From positions 1 to 27,467 of the forward strand of contig JALVPX010000217.1 in the NCBI GenBank assembly GCA_027031565.1: DNA of 27,467 nucleotides, in the 5' to 3' direction. This DNA is from Deltaproteobacteria bacterium (GTDB lineage: Bacteria; Desulfobacterota; Dissulfuribacteria; Dissulfuribacterales; JALVPX01). Positions 14,892 to 23,122 of this stretch are shown one piece after another. The notes beneath the pieces were generated by a model. The model was not told where the DNA came from and did no database searches. It worked only from the letters and a program-made list of their open reading frames with translations. Within the stretch, counting starts at the first letter, position 1, and every line of letters begins with the position of its first letter. Both the position numbers and the translations under genes were made by a program.

Positions 14892-16058
14892 ATGGCTGAA
14901 GTTAATTACTTTCTCAATGAAGAACAGCAGATGATCGTGGAATTGACCAGGCAGCTTGCCAGGGAGAAGATAATCCCCGTGCGCGCAAGGCTGGATGAGC
15001 AGGAGGAGTTCCCTTGGGATCTCGTAAAGGATTTTGCCCAGGCAGACCTTTTCGGTCTCTTTATACCTGAAGAATATGGCGGGCTGGGCGGAGGCTGTTT
15101 TGAGATGTGCCTAGCCCTGGAACAGCTTGCCTATGGCTGCGTTGGGGTCACTACCACCTATGCTGCAAGCGCCCTCGGCGGGTATCCCATACTGCTCTTC
15201 GGTTCTGATGAACAGAAGCAGCGATATCTGCCCGACATAGCAGCCGGGGCAAAGCTTGCTGCCTTCGGTCTTACCGAGTCCACGGCTGGAAGTGATGCTG
15301 CTGCCATTCAGACCACTGCCGTGGAGGAAGGGGATTACTGGGTCCTGAACGGCAGCAAGCAGTGGATCACGAGCGGCGGCGAGGCAGAAATCTATACCAT
15401 TATTGCAATGACAGACAGGCACAAGGGGCCCAGGGGCGCCTCTGCCTTCATCGTGGAAAAGGGAGATCCAGGATTCAGCTTTGGCAAGAAAGAAAAAAAG
15501 ATGGGCATCAGGGCCTCTTCGACCACTGAGCTTTTCTTTGACAACTGCAAGATCCCAAAAGACCGGCTTTTGGGAAGGCGTGGCATGGGGTTCATAATTG
15601 CCATGCGCACCCTGGACCAGGCAAGACCGGGGATCGGCGCCATGGGGGTCGGGCTTGCGCAGGCAGCCATGGACGAGGCCATCTTGTTCGCAAGGCAGCG
15701 TGTCCAGTTTGGTCAGCCGGTGATTGCCTTCCAGGCAATACAGCACATGCTGGCGGATATGGCAACCGAGATCGAGGCAGCCCGGGCACTTGTTTACGCC
15801 ATAGCCCGTACCATTGATACTGGAATCAAAGACATGGCCAAGCTGTCAGCCATGGCCAAGCTGTTTGCCACGGATATGGCCATGAAGGTTACTACGGATG
15901 CGGTCCAGGTCATGGGCGGCCATGGTTACATGGCAGACTATCCAGTGGAAAAGATGATGAGGGATGCCAAGATATTGCAGATCTACGAGGGCACCAACCA
16001 GATCCAGAAAAACGTAATCGGACAGGCATTGAACAAAGAATACGCCAAGAAGGCTTAG
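14892..16058 (+). CDS. Acyl-CoA dehydrogenase, short-chain / ETF-coupled type
   Basis: The 388-residue FAD enzyme has the full acyl-CoA dehydrogenase pattern: GLTESTAGSDAAAIQT and WITSGG in the middle beta domain, and QVMGGHGYMADYPVEKMMRDAKILQIYEGTNQIQ split over two motifs near the C terminus, with the catalytic base E366 in YEGTNQ. Such enzymes interconvert acyl-CoA and trans-2-enoyl-CoA and pass electrons to ETF. The next two genes encode ETF beta and a ferredoxin-fused ETF alpha, spaced 4 and -1 bases, so the three form one unit. Its place inside a fatty-acid synthesis operon raises the possibility that it works in the reducing direction. Chain length cannot be judged safely from sequence. 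Confidence 0.92.
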   Translation: MAEVNYFLNEEQQMIVELTRQLAREKIIPVRARLDEQEEFPWDLVKDFAQADLFGLFIPEEYGGLGGGCFEMCLALEQLAYGCVGVTTTYAASALGGYPILLFGSDEQKQRYLPDIAAGAKLAAFGLTESTAGSDAAAIQTTAVEEGDYWVLNGSKQWITSGGEAEIYTIIAMTDRHKGPRGASAFIVEKGDPGFSFGKKEKKMGIRASSTTELFFDNCKIPKDRLLGRRGMGFIIAMRTLDQARPGIGAMGVGLAQAAMDEAILFARQRVQFGQPVIAFQAIQHMLADMATEIEAARALVYAIARTIDTGIKDMAKLSAMAKLFATDMAMKVTTDAVQVMGGHGYMADYPVEKMMRDAKILQIYEGTNQIQKNVIGQALNKEYAKKA

Positions 16059-16062
16059 AAAA

Positions 16063-16851
16063 GTGGAAATAGTAGTTTGTATAAAGCAGGTGCCGGATAC
16101 GGCCACCGTCCGTTTTGATCGGGAAAAGGGCACCATTATCAGGGAAGGAGTACAGTCCATCATCAATCCCTCTGACCTCCATGCACTCGAGGCAGGGCTT
16201 TCCCTGCGGGACGAGCTTGGCGGCAAGGTGACCGTGATCACAATGGGACCGCCCCAGGCGGAAAGCGCGCTCAGGGATGCGTTGTCCCTGGGGGCCGATG
16301 AGGCAATACTACTTTCAGACCGAGCCTTTGCGGCTGCCGACACCCTGGCGACCACTTATACGCTTTTAAAGGCCATACAGAAGATCGGCCTCCCAGATTT
16401 GATTTTGTGTGGAACGCATGCCATTGACGGCGACACTGCACAGGTTGGGCCAGGGCTGGCAGCCAGGCTGGGCTGGCCCAGCATAACCCAGGTGGCCGGG
16501 CTTGAAATCCTTGATACAGGAACCAGGTTTTTGGTAAAGCGGCTGATAGAACAAGGGTATGAAATGGTCGAGGTGGAGCTTCCTGCCCTGCTCACGTGCC
16601 ACAAGAGCTTGAACAGGCCCAGGGTGCCTTCGCTAAAGGCCAAGATGCGTGCCAGAAAGGCTGATATCCCTGTTTGGGGCCATGAGGACTTGGGGGCAGA
16701 CAGCGGGAAGATAGGCATAAAAGGCTCGCCTACCTGGGTGGACTCAACCTTTGTACCTGCTTTTGAGGCCAAAAGGGAGATGCTTGAAGGCAGTCCTGAT
16801 GAACAGGTAGATGCCTTGATCGTGCGGTTGAAGGAGTCCGGCCTGCTCTAG
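16063..16851 (+). CDS. etfB: Electron transfer flavoprotein beta subunit, bifurcating type
   Basis: EtfB forms the ETF heterodimer with the next gene product and transfers electrons to or from the acyl-CoA dehydrogenase. The 262-residue protein opens with VVCIKQVPDT and carries DGDTAQVGP (122-130), the form of the nucleotide-binding loop seen in bifurcating ETFs that hold a second FAD, in place of the D-D-S-N-Q-T-G type seen in ordinary respiratory ETFs. The start is GTG at 16063, four bases after the dehydrogenase, with AAGAAGG upstream. Its stop codon shares one base with the etfA start (TAGTG). The bifurcating assignment is motif-based. Confidence 0.93.
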   Translation: MEIVVCIKQVPDTATVRFDREKGTIIREGVQSIINPSDLHALEAGLSLRDELGGKVTVITMGPPQAESALRDALSLGADEAILLSDRAFAAADTLATTYTLLKAIQKIGLPDLILCGTHAIDGDTAQVGPGLAARLGWPSITQVAGLEILDTGTRFLVKRLIEQGYEMVEVELPALLTCHKSLNRPRVPSLKAKMRARKADIPVWGHEDLGADSGKIGIKGSPTWVDSTFVPAFEAKREMLEGSPDEQVDALIVRLKESGLL

Positions 16852-18053
16852 TGTTCAAGATCTTGCCAGATTTATGCAATGGATGCGCAGAATGTTTGGA
16901 AATATGCACCTTTGGAGCGATTACAATAACAAAAGATGGTCTCTGTTTCATAGACCAGGAGGCGTGCGGCATGTGTGGTAGTTGCGAAGATATCTGTTTG
17001 CCTGGTGCCATTGTCAAAGAACGAGAAAAAGGCCCTGCACCAACGGATATAGACGCCTACTCCGGCATTTGGGTGGTATGCGAAGCGCCGGATGGGATTA
17101 TACCTGCCTGGGCAAAAGAACTGCTTTCCAAGGCCCACGATCTTGCCGCCAAGGCTGGTGAGGAATTGACAGCTGTGGTGCTTGGCCATTCCCTGGGTGA
17201 GGTGCCAAAGGATCTTGCAGCTTTTGGTGCAGACAGGGTGCTGGTGGTTGACGAGCCAAGCCTTAAAGGGTTTCACGACGACATCTATGCCAATGTATTG
17301 GCCTATATGGCCCGAAAAGAGCTTCCTTCGGTAATCCTTGCCGCTTCCACTCCCATGGGCAGGGCCTATATTCCAAGGGTGGCCACCATGCTCGAGACCG
17401 GCCTCACTGCTGATTGCATGGATCTTGACATCAGCACCGAGGATAAGACCCTGCTTCAGACAAGGCCCACCTTTGGCGGCAACCTCATTGCCACGATCAC
17501 GTGCAGGAAGCACCGGCCCCAGATGGCTACTGTGAGGCCTCACGTGTTCAAGCCTAGGGAACCCGACCAGGCTGCAAGGGTCAGCGTTATAAATTTTTCA
17601 GTTCCCGAAGAACTTTTGGCCTCCCGCGCCAAGGTGATTGAGACGCATGTGGAACCCCTTGAAGGCCCTGACATCACCGAGGCAGACGTGGTCGTTACTG
17701 TGGGCCGCGGAATAGGCAACAAGGAGACCCTGGAGCAAGCCATGGAGTTGGCGGAACTGCTTGGGGCTGCCGTGGGTGCCACTAGGCCCATAACCGATGA
17801 AGGCTGGCTGCCTGACCGTGCGCAGATAGGCCAGACGGGCGTAACTATATCGCCGAAATTATATATAGGCCTGGGGGTTTCAGGGGCGGTACATCACACA
17901 GTGGGCATAAGGGGTTCAGAGATCATTGTTGCAGTCAACAAGGATCCTGAAGCGCCCATTTTTGAAATGGCAACCTATGGCATAGTGGGCGATCTGCACG
18001 AGATATTGCCTGTGCTGATCGATCGAATCCGGAAGGAAAGAGCCGGGAAATAA
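16851..18053 (+). CDS. etfA: ETF alpha subunit with N-terminal two-cluster ferredoxin domain
   Basis: The 400-residue protein joins a ferredoxin domain to EtfA. Two complete [4Fe-4S] motifs are visible: C9, C12, C15, C19 and C39, C42, C45, C49. The EtfA part follows from about residue 70, ending in the FAD-binding domain with TVGRGIGNKE, GATRPITDEGW, QIGQTGVTISPKLYIGLGVSGAVHH and IVAVNKDPEAPIFEMATYGIVGD. The same fusion is known in the bifurcating lactate dehydrogenase and caffeyl-CoA reductase complexes of Acetobacterium. It suggests that electrons from NADH are split between the enoyl-CoA and ferredoxin, or joined in reverse. The start is GTG overlapping the etfB stop by one base. The next gene is fabG, 11 bases on. 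Confidence 0.94.
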   Translation: MFKILPDLCNGCAECLEICTFGAITITKDGLCFIDQEACGMCGSCEDICLPGAIVKEREKGPAPTDIDAYSGIWVVCEAPDGIIPAWAKELLSKAHDLAAKAGEELTAVVLGHSLGEVPKDLAAFGADRVLVVDEPSLKGFHDDIYANVLAYMARKELPSVILAASTPMGRAYIPRVATMLETGLTADCMDLDISTEDKTLLQTRPTFGGNLIATITCRKHRPQMATVRPHVFKPREPDQAARVSVINFSVPEELLASRAKVIETHVEPLEGPDITEADVVVTVGRGIGNKETLEQAMELAELLGAAVGATRPITDEGWLPDRAQIGQTGVTISPKLYIGLGVSGAVHHTVGIRGSEIIVAVNKDPEAPIFEMATYGIVGDLHEILPVLIDRIRKERAGK

Positions 18054-18064
18054 AGGGGGAGGAG

Positions 18065-18808
18065 ATGCCAGATAACAAGATTGCTGTGGTCACCGGGGGC
18101 TCCAGGGGGATAGGCAAGGCTGTCTGCAAGGCGCTGGCGCCTCGGGTATCGATGGTCTATATAAATTTTGTGTCCAATGAGGATGCTGCAAGACAAGTGC
18201 AGGCAGAAATAGCATCCCTTGGAGGAAAGGCTGAACTGCTGCCCTTTGACGTCTCCGACGGCGAGGCCGTTTCCAAGGCCATGAAAAAGGTGATATCCGA
18301 TGCCGGCGGGGTACACGTGCTGGTCAATAATGCCGGCATTACAAGGGACAGCCTCCTTGCCAGGATGAAGGAGGGGGATTGGAATGACGTTATTGCCACC
18401 AATCTTACAGGAATGTTCAACTGCACCAAGGCCGTTTTAATGAACATGATGAAACAGCGATGGGGCCGCATAATCAACATTGGTTCTGTGGTCGGGGCAA
18501 TGGGAAATCCAGGCCAGGCAAATTATGCAGCCGCCAAGGCAGGCATCGAGGGTTTTACCAAGTCCTTGGCCAGAGAGGTTGCCTCCCGGGGTATAACTGC
18601 CAATGTGGTATCCCCTGGCTTTATAGATACTGACATGACGCAGGTCTTGTCAGACAAGATAAAGGAGGGGCTTTTGGCCCAGATCCCGGCAGGGAGGTTT
18701 GGGACCCCAGAGGATGTGGCATCTGCAGTTGCATTCCTGGCTTCAGATTCAGCAGCCTACATCACGGGCCACGTGCTGCACGTGAATGGCGGTCTTTTAT
18801 GTCAATAA
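18065..18808 (+). CDS. fabG: 3-oxoacyl-ACP reductase (FabG)
   Basis: FabG reduces 3-oxoacyl-ACP with NADPH in each elongation cycle. It is a 247-residue short-chain dehydrogenase with the nucleotide motif TGGSRGIG (10-17), NNAG (88-91) and catalytic S141, Y154 and K158 in IGSVVGAMG and YAAAKAG. GGGGAGGAG directly before the ATG is a strong ribosome binding site. Because it lies between the ferredoxin-EtfA gene and acpP it could also act on 3-hydroxyacyl-CoA, but the neighbours acpP and fabF make FabG the best call. Confidence 0.93.
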   Translation: MPDNKIAVVTGGSRGIGKAVCKALAPRVSMVYINFVSNEDAARQVQAEIASLGGKAELLPFDVSDGEAVSKAMKKVISDAGGVHVLVNNAGITRDSLLARMKEGDWNDVIATNLTGMFNCTKAVLMNMMKQRWGRIINIGSVVGAMGNPGQANYAAAKAGIEGFTKSLAREVASRGITANVVSPGFIDTDMTQVLSDKIKEGLLAQIPAGRFGTPEDVASAVAFLASDSAAYITGHVLHVNGGLLCQ

Positions 18809-18875
18809 ATGGTTGAAACGTCTTTCTCTTTTTTTTAAAGAAGATTCTTAATTATAAAGTTTCGGGAGGAATCAA

Positions 18876-19109
18876 ATGAGCACAGAACAAAAAATGATAG
18901 AGATAATTGCCAGCCAGTTGAGCGTTCCAAAGGAAAAGGTGGTCCCGGAGGCGTCTTTCATTGAAGACCTTGGCGCAGACTCCCTTGACCTCGTGGAGCT
19001 GGTCATGGCCATGGAAGAGGAGTTCGGCCTTGAAATAGCAGATGAAGAGGCTGAAAAGATGCAGACCGTCCAAGACGCAATCAACTACGTTAAGGAGCAC
19101 GCTGCATAA
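18876..19109 (+). CDS. acpP: Acyl carrier protein
   Basis: The 77-residue acidic protein carries the phosphopantetheine attachment site DSLD with S36, preceded by FIEDLGA and followed by VELVMAMEEEFGLEI, the classic ACP helix II. It shuttles acyl chains among Fab enzymes. GGGAGG stands just before the ATG. A 67-base A/T-rich gap with a run of nine T separates it from fabG; a separate acpP promoter there would be common but I see no convincing one. fabF follows after 40 bases. Confidence 0.97.
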   Translation: MSTEQKMIEIIASQLSVPKEKVVPEASFIEDLGADSLDLVELVMAMEEEFGLEIADEEAEKMQTVQDAINYVKEHAA

Positions 19110-19149
19110 ACGCCCATAGCGCCGCTGGCCGCGACTAGGAAAGGAAAAA

Positions 19150-20415
19150 ATGTCTGCCTCACAAAAAAAACATAGAAGGGTCGTAGTGACAGGATTGGGA
19201 ATCTTGTGCCCTGTTGGTATTGGAGAGGATGAAGTCTGGTCCAATATAGTCTCTGGCAAATCAGGCATAGGCATGGTCACCAAGTTTGACACAGAAGGTT
19301 ATCCATGCCGGATCGCCGGGGAAGTAAAGGGTTTTGATCCCGCAGACTTCATGCCGGTGAAGCTGATAAAGCGTCTGGACCCCTTTGTTCAAATCGGCCT
19401 TGCTGCCGCATCCATGGCCTTTGAAGATTGCGGCCTCACGGTCACAGATGCCAATGCAAGCAGAATCGGGGTATTCACCGGATGCGGCCTTGGGGGCCTG
19501 GGCTCCATCGAGCATTACCGGGACATCCTGGTCAATAGGGGGCCGCGCCGGATAAGTCCCTTTTTCATTCCCATGGCAATACCCAACATGGCCTCGGGCC
19601 AGATTTCCATAATGTTAGGGGCCAAGGGCCCGAATTCCGTGGTGTGCACTGCTTGTGCCGCCGGTACCCACGCCGTGGGCGAGGCGTTTAAGATCATACA
19701 GCGCGGCCAGGCAGACGTAATGATATGCGGCGGCACCGAATCTGTTATCACCGAGCTGGCTTTATCTGGTTTTTCCGCCCTCAAGGCCCTGTCTACAAGG
19801 AATGATGAACCGGAGAGGGCTTCGCGCCCCTTTGATAAAGACAGGGACGGCTTTGTAATAGGTGAAGGTGCTGGAATGCTTGTCCTCGAGGAAATGGAGC
19901 ACGCTGTTGCACGCGGGGCAAAGATACGGGCTGAAGTGGCGGGCTACGGCCTTACTGGCGATGCCTATCACATGACTGCTCCTCCAGACGATGGAGAGGG
20001 CGCTGCAAGATGTATGAAAATGGCGCTCGATGATGCCGGGATCAAGCCAGAGGAGGTGGACTATATAAATGCCCACGGAACAAGTACGCCTTTGAACGAT
20101 CTGTGTGAAACCCAGGCCATCAAGACCGTGTTTGGCGAGCATGCCCACAATATTCCCGCAAGTTCTACAAAGTCGATGACCGGCCATCTCCTGGGAGGGG
20201 CAGGCGGCATCGAGTCTGTGTTTTGCGTAAAGACAATTGAAGATGGAATCCTGCCGCCCACTATCAATCTGGAGAATCCCGACCCGGGTTGTGATCTCGA
20301 TTACGTTCCGAACAAGGCGCGCAAACAGGATGTGGATGTGGTTCTGTCCAACTCCTTCGGCTTCGGGGGCACCAACGCAGTCCTGGTCTTTAAAAAATTT
20401 GAACAAGGGGTTTGA
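19150..20415 (+). CDS. fabF: 3-oxoacyl-ACP synthase II (FabF)
   Basis: FabF elongates acyl-ACP with malonyl-ACP. The 421-residue protein has the Cys-His-His triad of elongating condensing enzymes: C169 in VVCTACAAG, a histidine in NAHGTSTPLND near residue 310 and one in KSMTGHLLGGAG near 347. It begins RRVVVTGLGILCPVG, preceded by an AGGAAAGG ribosome binding site. It directly follows acpP, the standard arrangement. rpiB begins three bases after its stop. Confidence 0.97.
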   Translation: MSASQKKHRRVVVTGLGILCPVGIGEDEVWSNIVSGKSGIGMVTKFDTEGYPCRIAGEVKGFDPADFMPVKLIKRLDPFVQIGLAAASMAFEDCGLTVTDANASRIGVFTGCGLGGLGSIEHYRDILVNRGPRRISPFFIPMAIPNMASGQISIMLGAKGPNSVVCTACAAGTHAVGEAFKIIQRGQADVMICGGTESVITELALSGFSALKALSTRNDEPERASRPFDKDRDGFVIGEGAGMLVLEEMEHAVARGAKIRAEVAGYGLTGDAYHMTAPPDDGEGAARCMKMALDDAGIKPEEVDYINAHGTSTPLNDLCETQAIKTVFGEHAHNIPASSTKSMTGHLLGGAGGIESVFCVKTIEDGILPPTINLENPDPGCDLDYVPNKARKQDVDVVLSNSFGFGGTNAVLVFKKFEQGV

Positions 20416-20418
20416 CAA

Positions 20419-20853
20419 ATGAAGGTTGCCATAGGTGCAGATCATGGAGGTTTTGAACTAAAGGAGCAGATAAAACCCCTGCTTGCCGAACTGGGGCATG
20501 ATGTCGAAGACGTGGGTTGTTTTTCCCTTGATTCCGTGGATTACCCAGAACAGGCCAAAGAGGTATCGAAAATGGTCTCTGATGGTACCGTTGACCGGGG
20601 AATTCTCATATGCGGTACAGGAATAGGGATGTCCATTACGGCAAACCGTTTTAAGGGGGTGAGGGCGGCCCTTTGTCACGAACTTTTCACGGCGCGCATG
20701 TCCAGGGAGCATAATGATGCAAACATCCTGTGCATGGGAGGCAGGGTTATTGGACCCGGGCTGGCCAGGGAAATGGTCAAAATATGGCTTGCCACGCCAT
20801 TTGAAGGAGTCCGCCACAAAAGAAGAATAAACATGATTGATGGAGTCTGCTAG
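20419..20853 (+). CDS. rpiB: Ribose-5-phosphate isomerase B
   Basis: RpiB interconverts ribose-5-phosphate and ribulose-5-phosphate. The 144-residue protein matches the family throughout: GADHGGFELK at the start with D8 and H9, ICGTGIGMSITANR with the catalytic C65, and HNDANILCMGGRVIG. The allose-phosphate isomerase variant cannot be excluded. It is placed three bases after fabF and its TAG stop shares one base with the GTG start of glyA, so it is co-translated with both. The rpiB-glyA pair is a frequent combination in bacteria. Confidence 0.95.
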   Translation: MKVAIGADHGGFELKEQIKPLLAELGHDVEDVGCFSLDSVDYPEQAKEVSKMVSDGTVDRGILICGTGIGMSITANRFKGVRAALCHELFTARMSREHNDANILCMGGRVIGPGLAREMVKIWLATPFEGVRHKRRINMIDGVC

Positions 20854-22136
20854 TGTTCCCATTCAAGCTTAGCAAAACCGATCCAGAAGTCTTTCAGGCC
20901 CTCAAGGCCGAGATAGAACGACAAACCGGCCAGCTCGAAATGATCGCCTCGGAGAATTTTGTGAGCGAGGCGGTTCTTGAGGCAGAGGGCAGTGTCTTCA
21001 TGAACAAATATGCCGAGGGTTATCCAGGCAAACGCTATTACGGCGGTTGCGAGTTCATGGATATTGTTGAAGACCTTGCCATGGATCGGCTCAACATGCT
21101 TTTTGGTTCTGAGTATGCCAACGTACAGCCCCATTCCGGCAGCCAGGCCAATATGGCCGTCTATTTTGCCTGCCTGGAGCTAGGCGACACCATCCTGTCC
21201 ATGAACCTGGCGCATGGAGGCCACCTTTCCCACGGGGCCTCTGTCAGCTTCTCAGGCCGCTTTTACAACATAGTCCACTATGGGGTGGACAAGGAAAGCG
21301 AAACCATTGACATGGATGAGGTTGCAGAGCTGGCCAGAAAACACAGGCCCCGCTTGATTCTTGCGGGTGCAAGCGCATATCCGAGAACCATAGATTTTGC
21401 TGCCTTCAAGGCCATAGCAGATGAAACAGGCGCCTATTTCATGGTTGACATGGCCCATATTGCAGGCCTTGTTGCCGCAGGTATCCATCCCTCCCCTGTG
21501 CCGTTTGCAGATTTCGTGACCTCTACCACCCATAAGACCCTTCGCGGGCCAAGGGGCGGATTCATTCTCTCAACGGAAAAATATGGCAGGCTTTTGAACA
21601 GCCAGATCTTTCCAGGCATCCAGGGCGGGCCCCTCATGCACGTGATCGCAGCCAAGGCCGTGGCCTTCAAGGAGGCCTTGGCAGATGAATTCAAGACATA
21701 TCAGCAGCAGATCGTTGCCAACGCCAGCCGCCTTGCCCAGGTCCTTAAAGACAGGGGGTTCAGGCTGGTTTCTGGAGGGACGGACAACCACCTCATGCTT
21801 GTGGACCTTACGGATAAAGGCATTACAGGCGCTGAGGCAGAAGACATACTGGAGCAGGCCGGCATTACCGTCAACAAAAATGCAATCCCCTTTGATCCCC
21901 AGCCTCCAAGGGTAACAAGCGGCATAAGAATAGGGACCCCGGCAGTTACCACCCGCGGCTTGACCGAAAAGGAGATGGAAGAGGTGGGAAATTACATTGC
22001 CGATCTGCTCACAAACCACGGCAGTGACAAAATGATCCGGGATATCAGAAAGAAGGTGGCTGTCATATGCGAACGCTTCCCTATCTACCAGGAGAGGCTT
22101 GCCAGGTATGAGGCCAGTCTTGAAAAGATAGAATGA
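20853..22136 (+). CDS. glyA: Serine hydroxymethyltransferase
   Basis: GlyA converts serine and tetrahydrofolate to glycine and methylene-tetrahydrofolate, a major one-carbon source. The 427-residue PLP enzyme shows MIASENFVSEAVLEA, GYPGKRYYGG, VQPHSGSQANMAVY and the cofactor lysine K228 in TSTTHKTLRGPRGG. The start is GTG at 20853, sharing one base with the rpiB stop. Its own stop overlaps the ATG of the deaminase gene (ATGA), which connects one-carbon units with thymidylate precursors. Confidence 0.97.
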   Translation: MFPFKLSKTDPEVFQALKAEIERQTGQLEMIASENFVSEAVLEAEGSVFMNKYAEGYPGKRYYGGCEFMDIVEDLAMDRLNMLFGSEYANVQPHSGSQANMAVYFACLELGDTILSMNLAHGGHLSHGASVSFSGRFYNIVHYGVDKESETIDMDEVAELARKHRPRLILAGASAYPRTIDFAAFKAIADETGAYFMVDMAHIAGLVAAGIHPSPVPFADFVTSTTHKTLRGPRGGFILSTEKYGRLLNSQIFPGIQGGPLMHVIAAKAVAFKEALADEFKTYQQQIVANASRLAQVLKDRGFRLVSGGTDNHLMLVDLTDKGITGAEAEDILEQAGITVNKNAIPFDPQPPRVTSGIRIGTPAVTTRGLTEKEMEEVGNYIADLLTNHGSDKMIRDIRKKVAVICERFPIYQERLARYEASLEKIE

Positions 22137-22606
22137 CACCGGTAACGGAGCGGGATCCAAGGCCTTCCTGGGACTCCTATTTCATGTCTATCGCCCAGAT
22201 GGTGGCCAGCAGGTCCACATGCCTTCGCAGAAAGGTGGGGGCCGTGCTCGTAAAGGAGAGCCGCATACTGGCGACTGGTTACAATGGGGCACCTGCAGGG
22301 CTCAAACATTGCCTGGAGATCGGGTGCCTGAGGGATGAAATGGGGATTCCATCAGGCCAGCGGCATGAAATATGCCGTGCCCTGCATGCAGAGCAGAACT
22401 GCCTCATCCAGGCAGCTTCCCATGGCATTTCAGTGACAGGCTCTTCCCTCTACTGCACCAACCTGCCCTGCATAATTTGCACAAAGATGCTGATAAATGC
22501 CGGTGTCGAGTCCATATTCTACGCAGAGGGATACCCCGACGACCTTTCCAAGGAGATGCTGGCAGAGGCCGGCATAAAGCTGGTAAGGCTGGAAGACGGC
22601 TCTTGA
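22133..22606 (+). CDS. Deoxycytidylate deaminase (dCMP deaminase family)
   Basis: The 157-residue zinc enzyme deaminates dCMP to dUMP, the substrate of thymidylate synthase. The zinc and catalytic residues are H85 and E87 in HAEQN and C113 and C116 in PCIIC. WDSYFMSIAQMVASRSTCLRRKVGAVLV and ATGYNGAPAG are typical of the dCMP deaminase/ComEB group rather than of RibD or tRNA deaminase. It overlaps glyA by four bases and is the last gene of the long plus-strand operon. Confidence 0.9.
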   Translation: MTPVTERDPRPSWDSYFMSIAQMVASRSTCLRRKVGAVLVKESRILATGYNGAPAGLKHCLEIGCLRDEMGIPSGQRHEICRALHAEQNCLIQAASHGISVTGSSLYCTNLPCIICTKMLINAGVESIFYAEGYPDDLSKEMLAEAGIKLVRLEDGS

Positions 22607-22627
22607 AATCTTTGATATGGGGTATCA

Positions 22628-22669
22628 CCCGGCCTTGATGCCCTCATGAAAGGCAAAAACAAGGCCGGG
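22628..22669. terminator. Stem-loop between convergent genes
   Basis: CCCGGCCTTG (22628-22637) and CAAGGCCGGG (22660-22669) form a perfect 10-bp stem, and TGCC/GGCA pairs inside the loop. It stands between the deaminase stop (+) and the stop of the cysteine-rich peptide gene (-), so it probably ends both transcripts. Neither strand has a T run after it, so it may work with Rho or as a 3'-end protecting structure. Confidence 0.55.
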
Positions 22670-22679
22670 ATCAAGACAA

Positions 22680-22889
22680 CTACTGGGTTTTACACTTGCA
22701 TTCGCCTTTGCATTCACACTTCTTGCACTGACAGTTCTTTTTGCACTTTTCGCACTTTCCGCACTGGCACTTAACTTGTTCCGAAGCCTGGCATCCGCAG
22801 TTTGGACACGCTGCTGCCGGATTGGTGAAAGAAAAACCCACGAAGAGCGCCGAAGCCAACATCAAACTGAGTAAAGTCCTTTTCAACAT
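22680..22889 (-). CDS. Secreted cysteine-rich, metallothionein-like peptide
   Basis: The 69-residue peptide starts with a Sec-type signal sequence (KR followed by the hydrophobic LLSLMLASALFVGFSF, ending in N-P-A-A-A before a cysteine at residue 28). The mature part of about 42 residues holds 13 cysteines and many lysines, arranged as C-x-C, C-x-x-C and C-K-C words (for example QCGKCEKC and CECKGECKC). This pattern suggests a metal-thiolate cluster protein outside the cytoplasm. The cysteine after A-A-A might also be a lipidation site, but the box lacks the usual leucine. AAAGGAGA stands about 12 bases before the ATG. It is transcribed alone, divergently from recA. The family is not recognised and the metal is unknown. 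Confidence 0.75.
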   Translation of the reverse strand: MLKRTLLSLMLASALFVGFSFTNPAAACPNCGCQASEQVKCQCGKCEKCKKNCQCKKCECKGECKCKTQ

Positions 22890-23074
22890 CTTGTTTTTTT
22901 CTCCTTTTGTGTATATTTAATCCAGATTCTGCAGATGTAATTCTATCCGATCTCGATACGATAAGCTAGTAAATTTTTTGGAAACGAAAAGTGATGGTAC
23001 TATTTTTTGGAGCGAGTTGAGCCTCTACCACATTTTTTCCGACTATATTAAAGTGCGGCAATAGAAAAAAACAG

Positions 23075-23108
23075 GGCTGTCCCAGGCGGTTTGTTCCCCT
23101 GGGCAGCC
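23075..23108 (+). promoter_or_regulatory. Stem-loop in the recA leader, just before the ribosome binding site
   Basis: GGCTG (23075-23079) pairs with CAGCC (23104-23108), and CCCAGG (23081-23086) with CCTGGG (23098-23103), with one bulged T and an 11-base loop: 11 base pairs in all. It ends about five bases before the GAGG ribosome binding site of recA. It might affect recA translation or be a leftover terminator. I found no recognisable LexA box in the 233-base gap 22890-23122. Confidence 0.4.
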
Positions 23109-23122
23109 ACGACGAGGTTGAA

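Noticed and set aside
15111..15746. 211-codon open frame opposite the acyl-CoA dehydrogenase
   Set aside because: Antisense shadow with low-complexity Pro/Gly/Arg composition in places and no start signal.
16872..17543. 223-codon open frame opposite ferredoxin-etfA
   Set aside because: The etfA frame contains intact iron-sulfur and FAD motifs; the opposite frame has none.
22628..22669. Insertion-sequence end or repeat unit
   Set aside because: The inverted repeat is a single local hairpin between convergent stops, with no transposase and no direct repeats.
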